Positions 54,632 through 61,068 of a DNA stretch of 61,956 bases are shown here, piece after piece (position 1 is the stretch's first letter; each line of letters opens with the position of its first letter). The notes below the pieces were generated by a model. The model was not told the origin of the DNA, searched no databases, and saw nothing but the letters and a program-made list of their open reading frames with translations. The translations under genes were made by a program, and so were the position numbers. The stretch is from Paraburkholderia silviterrae (lineage in GTDB: Bacteria; Pseudomonadota; Gammaproteobacteria; Burkholderiales; Burkholderiaceae), in contig NZ_SMRP01000001.1 of NCBI RefSeq assembly GCF_004353915.1, forward strand, positions 788,984 through 850,939, in the 5' to 3' direction.

Positions 54632-55815
54632 TTCTGAGGCTCCTTGCTTGGCACAAAGCTTGAGGTACCTGCTGTTACCCCTCCAGTTACTGCCCCAGCG
54701 AAACCGGGAGTTGGATTTGGTACTCGCGGTTGCAATATCGCTGGAACCGCTGGATTTAAAGTGGGGTAAACATATGGCTTTACAATTTGCTGAAGCCCCT
54801 TGGTGGTAATTACCCCCACCCCTGAACCACCTGCCGCAGTAAGTGAGCCCACGCCGAATGCATAAGGAAGGCTATTTGATTCGCCATAATATGAATTATT
54901 AAATTCCGTATTTATAGCGTTAATTGCACCACCCAGAATAACACTGGTGATGAACCCGGACCCAGCTCCAATCGGACCGGCAATTCCACCTGTCAAAGTG
55001 GCAAAGGCCGATTGCATTGGACGTATTGTGCCAGTCTGTGCGTATGTTCCCGCCATATCCATACCACCACCTACGGCTGAACCAATTGCCGAATAGCCAA
55101 GGGCTCCCGCAGCAATCGCTGCCGGCGCTCCAGCCAATGCAACTCCGGCTGTGGCAGCCGCAATGACACCACCGCCCATCAGATTCCTGTTCGCCTGTTC
55201 GCGGGCAGCGCTATTCTGGATCTACTGGGCTGACGGCTGATTCGGGCCAATACCGTTCGGATAATAGCTGCCATACATGTTCGCGTTTGCCTTCTGATCC
55301 GGCGTTGCATAGAACATGTAGCCTGGTCCGCTATTACCATCAGCAGGCAACATGCCATGCGCCTGATCGAGAAACGCACTCGCGTTCGCATTCCATGCAC
55401 CCGGCGAGCCATCTTGAACCTGGCGGTTTGCCTGTGCAGTCAGGTCACTTACAGCCTGGTCAACCGAAATGCCTTGCTGTTTGGCATATTGCGCTGCGTT
55501 GTCCTTGATCCATTTGTTTTCCTCGGGGTGAAGTTGCCGGTTGTAAAGATCAGCATTCGAAGCCGCTGCCGCTGCCGCACCCGCACTACCACCCACCGCA
55601 GCACCGGCCAGCCCAGCCAGCACATTCGCCGTCACATTGCCTGCTACCCCACCGATCTCGCCCGAGAGGTCGTTGAACTTCGGCGCAAGATACGCTGAAA
55701 CCCCCGCACCCGCCGCACCCCCAATCGTGCTCAATGCCGTTCCTCCACCGAGCCCACCGATCAGCGCACCTCCAGCAATGTGCGCAATGATGCGATCCGT
55801 ACCGCCTTCCTTCCA
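54628..55815 (-). pseudogene. Module 5 orphan toxin tail with in-frame amber
   Basis: A 5'-truncated tail starting at the module 4 hairpin (about 55815). It has AHIAGGALIGGLGGGTA, the boundary motif SNADLYNRQLHPEENKW, then a frame that meets TAG at 55222-55224 (after PNQPSAQ). The same frame continues open for 198 codons (IQNSAAREQANRNL, then AAATAGVALAGAPAAIAAGA) to 54628. The C-terminal part is Gly/Ala-rich and hydrophobic, suggesting a membrane-active toxin. The amber codon splits pretoxin from toxin. Confidence 0.7.
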
Positions 55816-55842
55816 GCAACCCCGGCCAAGGCCGGGGTTGCT
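55815..55842. terminator. Module 4 boundary hairpin, 13-bp perfect
   Basis: AGCAACCCCGGCC (55815-55827) pairs exactly with GGCCGGGGTTGCT (55830-55842), followed by GTTTTGTT. Unlike other modules there is no SymE fragment beside it; the module 5 tail begins directly at the stem. Confidence 0.85.
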
Positions 55843-55871
55843 GTTTTGTTACGAATCTCAACTGCTACGAA

Positions 55872-56117
55872 TCAGGAAGCGATCCCTAAATTTTCTGGTA
55901 GAGAAACAACGAATTCAGAACGTTCTCCATAGCTAGTCGCCAACTCACGAATACATTCCGCAACGGAAGATTTTTCACTTTCCGACATACATTGCAATTC
56001 GTTAGCCAATTGCTCCAATGCAGCCATTGATATATCGGGGTTCAAGACATCTTCATCAGTAAACTCAAGGAATACAGCCATATCCACAATAGCTTTTACA
56101 AGATGCCTATTTTGCAT
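55872..56117 (-). CDS. Module 4 immunity protein
   Basis: An 81-residue acidic, helical protein: MQNRHLVKAIVDMAVFLEFT then DEDVLNPDISMAALEQLANE. It overlaps the toxin stop by 11 bases, and is far AT-richer than the pretoxin part. No membrane segment or Cys motif. I do not recognise the family; position makes it the partner of the nuclease-like toxin at 56107. Confidence 0.75.
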   Translation of the reverse strand: MQNRHLVKAIVDMAVFLEFTDEDVLNPDISMAALEQLANELQCMSESEKSSVAECIRELATSYGERSEFVVSLPENLGIAS

Positions 56118-57741
56118 TTTGAGGAACCACCTTAACAGTAATATTCTTGATACCAAGATCATCAAACATTTTTTGAGCTCTTGACGCTTGTTGCTCAGTA
56201 GGAACCTCCCATCTGCCAGCAAGCCCATTCTGCGCAAGAGCCTCAGATTGTCGAACCGCTTGGTCTTTGGCCTTTTCTGTCGTAACGACAGATACCTTTC
56301 GATCAATCATTACATCGCCGTCTACTCCATCAAATTTCACGACGCGAGTTGATCCATCAGTCATGGTTCTTTCTAGCGCAGGTGCTTGCCCCTTCTGGGT
56401 CTCGGGATTGGATCGCGCACCCGTGGCCGAGTCATTGTAATCACGCGCGGCCTGCCCCATTCCGGCATTTTCATCAACCCACCGAACTTTGTCATCTGAG
56501 TTCCCATTGCTCAGCGTCGCATTTCCCGGCCCATACCCCGCCACCGAACTGCCAGATGATATCCCCGCACCGGCTGCCTGACCCACCACAGAATCAGCCA
56601 GCACCGCACCAGGACTCGCCGCAGGCGGCTTGCCGCCGCCCATTCCAATACCTGCGTCTAGCCCGTTCCGCACGCCCTGGGCGATCAGGTCTGGCGCGGG
56701 CTGCTTCGCCATCGACGCAGCCTGGTCGTTCATCTTCCCTATGAACTGGCCCACTCCGTCAGCAACGCCCTGACGCGCCGCCTGGACAGCGTTGTACATA
56801 TCCACGACCTGCTGCTTCAGGCTATCCGCGATGCCCTCGTTCTTGCGCTCGTTGGTGTTATTTCCTTGGTTGTACAGGTTCACGTTTGACGCCGCCGCCG
56901 CACCCGCACTGCCTCCAACAAGCCCTCCAGCCAGCCCCGCGAGGATGTTTGCGCTGATATTGCCGATCAGCGACGAGCCCGACGCGTCGCCCATCGCGTC
57001 GCCCATCGCGTCGCTCACCCCCCGTGTCATGCTCCCCATCTTCGAGCCAAGACCCGCACCCGCTGCTCCACCGAGCGCACCAAATGCGCTACCGCCTCCA
57101 AGACCACCGATCAACGCGCCTCCAGCCGCCTGCAGCAGCGCGCGCGAATCGCCTCCCTCCTTCCACGATTTCGCCTCGCTCCAGTAGGCCTGTGCCCCCT
57201 GTGTATCGCCGCGCGTCTCCGCTGCCTTCGCGTTCTCGATGGCCGTAGCGCGCTTGCTGTCCGCATACGCGCCAATCCCCTGCGCCACCACCTGACCCGC
57301 CGCCTGCGCCGCCTGCATCGTGTCCGCCTGCTGGTTCAGGATGTTGTTGACGTCAGGCGTTTTCGCGACCGTCCCGTTCGAGTCCGTCGTATCGCGACTC
57401 AGGTTCGCCAGATCCTGCGTCTGGTGGGTGGGGTCCGTGACGTTGATCGCTCCGGCACTGATCGCACTACGCGTCGTCGCACTCTGGTCTCCGCTCTCGT
57501 TCTGCGCAATCATCGGCACCACACCACCCGCGCCCGGCACCGATGCCGGCCCCACCGCCTTGTCCGGTGTCGCGCCAGGCGACAGCCCGAACGACCCGCC
57601 CATGCTGTTCGCCGAGTAGTGCGAGTGGTTCTCCATGTCGGAGAACGTCAGCGTGCCCGTCATCAGACTGTTCTTTTCCGCTTCCGCCGTGCTCGATATC
57701 ACCGCGCCCGTCAGCGCCGTGTTGCCCTTCACGTTGACGTT
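56107..57741 (-). CDS. Module 4 orphan toxin tail, nuclease-like
   Basis: A tail of about 541 residues, 5'-truncated at fragment C (about 57741). It runs through FhaB/CdiA C-terminal sequence (MENHSHYSANSMGGSFGLSP, ADTMQAAQAAGQVVAQGIGA), pretoxin and boundary SNVNLYNQGNNTNERKNEG. The toxin end has KFDGVDGDVMIDRKVSVVTT, whose acidic residues and Lys look like a PD-(D/E)XK nuclease core, then GRWEVPTEQQASRAQKMFDD. It is one of the longest orphan tails in the array and is coupled to the immunity gene by overlap. Confidence 0.72.
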   Translation of the reverse strand, partial: NVNVKGNTALTGAVISSTAEAEKNSLMTGTLTFSDMENHSHYSANSMGGSFGLSPGATPDKAVGPASVPGAGGVVPMIAQNESGDQSATTRSAISAGAINVTDPTHQTQDLANLSRDTTDSNGTVAKTPDVNNILNQQADTMQAAQAAGQVVAQGIGAYADSKRATAIENAKAAETRGDTQGAQAYWSEAKSWKEGGDSRALLQAAGGALIGGLGGGSAFGALGGAAGAGLGSKMGSMTRGVSDAMGDAMGDASGSSLIGNISANILAGLAGGLVGGSAGAAAASNVNLYNQGNNTNERKNEGIADSLKQQVVDMYNAVQAARQGVADGVGQFIGKMNDQAASMAKQPAPDLIAQGVRNGLDAGIGMGGGKPPAASPGAVLADSVVGQAAGAGISSGSSVAGYGPGNATLSNGNSDDKVRWVDENAGMGQAARDYNDSATGARSNPETQKGQAPALERTMTDGSTRVVKFDGVDGDVMIDRKVSVVTTEKAKDQAVRQSEALAQNGLAGRWEVPTEQQASRAQKMFDDLGIKNITVKVVPQNAK

Positions 57742-57744
57742 AAC

Positions 57745-57867
57745 GCGCCACCGCTTTATCCGTGGATCAAGCTATCCGGCCGGTGGCTTGAGCTTGCAGG
57801 CTTTGAAGCCGGGCAGCGCGTGAGGATCGAGGTCCAGCACGGCAGGCTCGTCACCACGCCAGATTGA
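57745..57867 (+). pseudogene. SymE-like 3' fragment C
   Basis: A start-less frame: PPLYPWIKLSGRWLELAGFE then AGQRVRIEVQHGRLVTTPD and TGA. The left edge (57741-57745) is fused directly to FhaB-like sequence. Nearly identical to fragments A and D over the shared part. Confidence 0.75.
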
Positions 57868-57878
57868 ACTGCACTGCA

Positions 57879-57912
57879 AACAATAAACCCGGCCAGCGCC
57901 GGGTTTATTGTT
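57879..57912. terminator. Module 3 boundary hairpin, 15-bp perfect
   Basis: AACAATAAACCCGGC (57879-57893) pairs exactly with GCCGGGTTTATTGTT (57898-57912). Bidirectional terminator between fragment C and the CPCC immunity gene. Confidence 0.9.
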
Positions 57913-57916
57913 GTTA

Positions 57917-58120
57917 CTACGCTTTACCTCTCTTTGCTTGCCAACGCGCTCGCGCCTCGTTCAGGCTGCTTTGATTCGCACCTCCTGCGAACGTAGGATC
58001 GTCGGACTGCACGGGGTCATCCTCCCAGCCACAGACTTCGCATATCTCATAGTCTCCGCGCCCACTAAGCGTGAGGCTATTGCAGCACGGACACGGGAAG
58101 CGGTCTTCTTTCTCTTGCAT
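57917..58120 (-). CDS. Module 3 immunity, CPCC cysteine-rich protein
   Basis: A 67-residue protein starting MQEKEDRFPCPCCNSLTLSG, then YEICEVCGWEDDPVQSDDPT and GGANQSSLNEARARW. This is the CPCC cysteine-rich family (paired CxxC motifs for zinc), known beside toxin genes. The ATG at 58120 overlaps the toxin stop (TAATG); a start five codons upstream is possible. It should neutralise the toxin at 58120-58400. Confidence 0.85.
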   Translation of the reverse strand: MQEKEDRFPCPCCNSLTLSGRGDYEICEVCGWEDDPVQSDDPTFAGGANQSSLNEARARWQAKRGKA

Positions 58121-59337
58121 TACTGTCGATTCCAATAATCCATTCCAGCCGACGGCTTGAACATTGTTTTTGGTGCGCCACCTATAGTCTTTGACGCAAA
58201 GGTGTTCGTCGCCGGATCATAGTACAACGTATCGCCATTCGGCCGCGTCTTGATCAGCGTTCCGGGCGGGGGATTGTTCACGAAGTCCTGTGCGCCTTGA
58301 ACATACTGCACTGAGTTTTGATACGCAGGGAACTCATCTCCGTGCTTGGTTGAGTGACTGTAGGCATTCTCAACAGGCGTCTTGTCCTTTGTGGAAGACC
58401 AGAATGTGCTCTTGCCACCTGCCGCGGCCCCCGCAGCCAGCGCCGACGATGGCACCGTAGCAGCCTGGGCACCCGACGGTACTTTCGCGCCGCCCTGACC
58501 CAGCATGGCGCGCTCCTTGTCGAGCTGCTTGCGCAGCTCCCGCGCTCCCTTCTGCGCCTCCGTCTCGTTCTTGTCGTTGTTCTGGTTGTACAGGTTCACG
58601 TTCGACGCCATCGCCGCGCCCGCGCTGCCGCCAATCAGCCCACCGGCCAACCCTGAGAGGATGTTCCCGCTAATGTTGCCAATCAGCGATGAGCCCGTCC
58701 CGCCCGCCACCGCATCGCCAGCTTCCTTCGTCTGCGGCGTAAGCGTCGACGACAGCCCCGCCCCCGCTGCGCCGCCGAATGCACCGAGCGCGCCACCACC
58801 AAGACCACCAATCAGCCCACCGCCCGCAATGTGCAGGGCCGCTCTCGCACCGCCACCTTCGGACCACGAATCGAAGTCGGCCAGCGCTGCCGACGCGCCA
58901 TCAAGATCCCCATTCCTGAACGCTGTTTTCGCCGCATCGAGCGCATCGTCACGCTTCTTGTCCGCATACGCCCCGATCCCCTGCGCCACCACCTGGCCCG
59001 CCGCCTGCGCCGCCTGCATCGTGTCCGCCTGCTGGTTCAGGATATTGTTCACGTCGGGCGTGTTCGCCACCGTCCCGTTCGTGTCCGTCGTGTCACGGCT
59101 CAGGGTCGCCACGTCCTGCTTCTGGTGGGTGGGGTCCGTGATGCTGATCGTTCCGGCGCTGATCGCGCTGCGCGTCGTCGCGCTCTCGTCCCCGCTCTCG
59201 TTCTGCGCCATCATCGGCACCACACCACCCGCGCCCGGCACCGACGCCGGACCCACCGCCTTGTCCGACGTGGGGCCCGGCGACAGTCCCGCCGATCCCC
59301 CCATGCTGTTCGCCGAGTAGTGCGAGTGGTTCTCCAT
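58120..59337 (-). CDS. Module 3 orphan toxin tail, BECR-RNase-like
   Basis: A 405-residue tail. It starts at ATG of MENHSHYSANSMGGSAGLSP exactly where homology to FhaB ends and fragment D begins. The pretoxin part is nearly identical to module 6, with boundary SNVNLYNQNNDKNETEAQ. The toxin end (VENAYSHSTKHGDEFPAYQN, SVQYVQGAQDFVNNPPPGTL, TMFKPSAGMDYWNRQ) has the His and basic/aromatic pattern of BECR-type RNases. Not fully certain; no match can be run here. Confidence 0.72.
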   Translation of the reverse strand: MENHSHYSANSMGGSAGLSPGPTSDKAVGPASVPGAGGVVPMMAQNESGDESATTRSAISAGTISITDPTHQKQDVATLSRDTTDTNGTVANTPDVNNILNQQADTMQAAQAAGQVVAQGIGAYADKKRDDALDAAKTAFRNGDLDGASAALADFDSWSEGGGARAALHIAGGGLIGGLGGGALGAFGGAAGAGLSSTLTPQTKEAGDAVAGGTGSSLIGNISGNILSGLAGGLIGGSAGAAMASNVNLYNQNNDKNETEAQKGARELRKQLDKERAMLGQGGAKVPSGAQAATVPSSALAAGAAAGGKSTFWSSTKDKTPVENAYSHSTKHGDEFPAYQNSVQYVQGAQDFVNNPPPGTLIKTRPNGDTLYYDPATNTFASKTIGGAPKTMFKPSAGMDYWNRQ

Positions 59338-59340
59338 GCA

Positions 59341-59541
59341 TGCTCCGCTTATCCACAGCGGCGCGTCACCATCCAGCAGTCACTGCGATACCGGCGCATC
59401 AATGCGCGGGCTCGCAGCGAGCCGCCGCTTTGTCCGTGGATCAAGCTCTCTGGCCGGTGGCTTGAACTCGCGGGTTTTGAAGCCGGGCAGCGCGTGAGGG
59501 TCGAGGTACAGCACGGCAGGCTCGTCATCACGCTCGATTGA
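59341..59541 (+). pseudogene. SymE-like 3' fragment D
   Basis: A start-less frame: YPQRRVTIQQSLRYRRINAR, then PPLCPWIKLSGRWLELAGFE and VRVEVQHGRLVITLD. It begins right at the 5' end of the module 3 tail and is similar to fragment A from its first codons. An A-to-D comparison shows the same truncation zone, so both derive from one longer symE. Confidence 0.75.
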
Positions 59542-59555
59542 ACGGCACTGCAAAC

Positions 59556-59583
59556 AGCAAACCCGGCCGCAGCCGGGTTTGTT
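59556..59583. terminator. Module 2 boundary hairpin
   Basis: AAACCCGGC (59559-59567) pairs with GCCGGGTTT (59572-59580), extended by imperfect pairs. Same family as the other module ends. Confidence 0.85.
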
Positions 59584-59590
59584 TATTTAA

Positions 59591-59818
59591 TTACTGAGGA
59601 TTGCTCGCCAACTCCTTGATCCCGTCTTCCAGCATCGCTTTGAACTCGTTCAGATCGAAGTGCCATGCACCATTGTTAGCAGCAGGATATATCTCGATCT
59701 CATAGTCACGACCTGGCTCCTTCGATATTTCAGCAACCTGCCTGTTCTCGTAAAAGATTTCAAAGACCACGCTTTCACGATCAGGTGGACTCGTCACCAT
59801 CGCACCTAATTTGCTCAC
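59591..59818 (-). CDS. Module 2 immunity protein
   Basis: A 75-residue protein: MSKLGAMVTSPPDRESVVFE then IFYENRQVAEISKEPGRDYE and FDLNEFKAMLEDGIKELASN. Beta-rich N-terminal half and a C-terminal helix; no membrane part. The GTG start overlaps the toxin stop (GTGA); ATG at 59800 is the alternative. Family not recognised with certainty. Its toxin partner is a very short tail. Confidence 0.7.
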   Translation of the reverse strand: MSKLGAMVTSPPDRESVVFEIFYENRQVAEISKEPGRDYEIEIYPAANNGAWHFDLNEFKAMLEDGIKELASNPQ

Positions 59819-60165
59819 TTTGTTTTTGGCTCCAAGAAGGTGATGAACTTCCCATCTGCACTATAACGAAGGCCGCGTCCATCAGGTGCTGTACCCGCAT
59901 TGATCCCGGCCTGCTCGTTCACCCCCGCGTAATCGCCGTCCGCATGGCCTTTCTGCGCCGTCACGCTCGCGTTCGCCCCGCCGTACTGGGTGATCGAGAA
60001 CCCGCCGCCCGCGCTACTTTGATGCGCCGCGCTCGTCGTCGTGTCCTGGATCGAGCTGATATTCAGGTTCCCGCCCACGTCCGCCGTGACCTGCTTGCCG
60101 TTGACCTGCGAACCAATGAGGTTTGTGTCACCACCGCTTACGATCGTCGCGCTGTTGACCACCAC
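59815..60165 (-). pseudogene. Module 2 FhaB fragment fused to a minimal toxin end
   Basis: About 117 codons, 5'-truncated beside symE (junction near 60165). It encodes hemagglutinin repeat (SATIVSGGDTNLIGSQVNGK, DVGGNLNISSIQDTTTSAAH, ANASVTAQKGHADGDYAGVN) and then jumps to only about 24 residues of toxin (TAPDGRGLRYSADGKFITFL). The pretoxin and LYN boundary are missing, so this looks like a deletion between FhaB repeat and the end of a toxin; the immunity gene after it is intact. Confidence 0.7.
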
Positions 60166-60187
60166 CAACTCACACCAGGAGTTGATC

Positions 60188-60478
60188 ATGGCTGATGCCA
60201 ATTTTAAGCCACGGCGCCTGCGCGCCCGATCCGTTCACCATGTGCCCGCCATTCTGGAAGACGCTCCCGCCAGTGGCACCCCGTCCGTGTCCTGCCTCAG
60301 CCGGCCAGCCTTTCCGTGGATGCACGTCGCCGATGTCTGGCTGGCGCAGGCGGGCTTTGCTCCCGGACAGCCCGTGCTCCTCTCATTCGATTACAACACG
60401 CGCTGCCTGACCATTTCGCCTGACTACGACTGCACCATTGCGGGCAGGCCCATGGCGGGAGCCGGGGCGATGGCTTGA
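60188..60478 (+). CDS. symE: SymE-family toxin, full-length but chimeric end
   Basis: A 96-residue SymE-type protein starting MADANFKPRRLRARSVHHVP with AGGAG upstream. The core PAFPWMHVADVWLAQAGFAP and CLTISPD match the family. The last 14 residues (CTIAGRPMAGAGAMA) come from the junction with fragment E and are not family-like, so the end may be altered. SymE proteins are SOS-linked toxins, usually held down by an antisense RNA; none is visible here. Only this copy has a start and ribosome site. Confidence 0.75.
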   Translation: MADANFKPRRLRARSVHHVPAILEDAPASGTPSVSCLSRPAFPWMHVADVWLAQAGFAPGQPVLLSFDYNTRCLTISPDYDCTIAGRPMAGAGAMA

Positions 60479-60554
60479 GCTTGCGGGCTTCGAGGCAGGG
60501 CAGCAAGTGAGGATTGCAGTTGAACACGGCCGACTCGTCATCACGCCGGACTGA
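60438..60554 (+). pseudogene. SymE-like 3' fragment E
   Basis: In a second frame overlapping the symE end: GRWLELAGFEAGQQVRIAVE then HGRLVITPD and TGA. The left junction matches fragment B. The order symE-fragment E suggests a second SymE gene was fused here. Confidence 0.7.
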
Positions 60555-60565
60555 ACGGCTCCACA

Positions 60566-60600
60566 AACAACAAACCCGGCTCAAGTCCGGGTTTGTTGTT
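60566..60600. terminator. Module 1 boundary hairpin, 14-bp perfect
   Basis: AACAACAAACCCGG (60566-60579) pairs exactly with CCGGGTTTGTTGTT (60587-60600). Terminates the leftward membrane-protein gene and the rightward fragment E. Confidence 0.9.
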
Positions 60601-60602
60601 GC

Positions 60603-60794
60603 TCATAGCTGGTGGTTTTCTCGCCACCACAGAAAGGTCCAAATAAGCGCAACTGCGATCACAAGCATCAAGAGAAGGTGCCACCATTCTCTCCGGCTAC
60701 CAGGTAGATCGGTCCCTCCCCCGAGGCTCGCGAGGATAAGCAGCAAACATACCCACAGCGCGCCCAGAACACGGTTACCCCATCGAGAATTCAT
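60603..60794 (-). CDS. Module 1 small membrane protein
   Basis: A 63-residue protein with two membrane helices (VLGALWVCLLLILASLGGG and LLLMLVIAVALIWTFLWWRE). It begins 4 bases after the stop of the 60799 gene; AAGGAA supports ATG 60794. Either a second immunity component or an unrelated cargo gene. Family unknown. Confidence 0.6.
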   Translation of the reverse strand: MNSRWGNRVLGALWVCLLLILASLGGGTDLPGSRREWWHLLLMLVIAVALIWTFLWWRENHQL

Positions 60795-60798
60795 ATCG

Positions 60799-61068
60799 TC
60801 ATTCCTTGAACCAAGGGCCGAACTTCTCTGATTCATCACTGATCATTCCGGCTTTTCGTAGACGAGGAGGCAATTTCCTTACCCAATAGACCACCAGCGC
60901 TAGGCACACGGGACAAAACACAAACAGCATTGCTGATTTTTCGTCAAGATTGAACGCAAATCGGCACAATCCTGTGGCAAGCATCGCGAACACTATCCCA
61001 GCACCTATAGCTGAACCCCAAACCACGCAGGCTGTCTGCACGAGAGCATAAAGACGTTTCCAATTCAT
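60799..61068 (-). CDS. Module 1 membrane immunity protein
   Basis: An 89-residue protein with two membrane helices (VVWGSAIGAGIVFAMLATGL and AMLFVFCPVCLALVVYWVRK) and a charged tail. Its ATG overlaps the toxin stop (ATGA). Like module 5, the membrane immunity fits a membrane-active toxin. I do not recognise the family. Confidence 0.7.
   Translation of the reverse strand: MNWKRLYALVQTACVVWGSAIGAGIVFAMLATGLCRFAFNLDEKSAMLFVFCPVCLALVVYWVRKLPPRLRKAGMISDESEKFGPWFKE

Noticed and set aside
55179..55412. Frameshift explanation for the split module 5 tail
   Set aside because: The codon phase before 55222 and after it is the same, so a nonsense codon, not a frameshift, separates the two parts.
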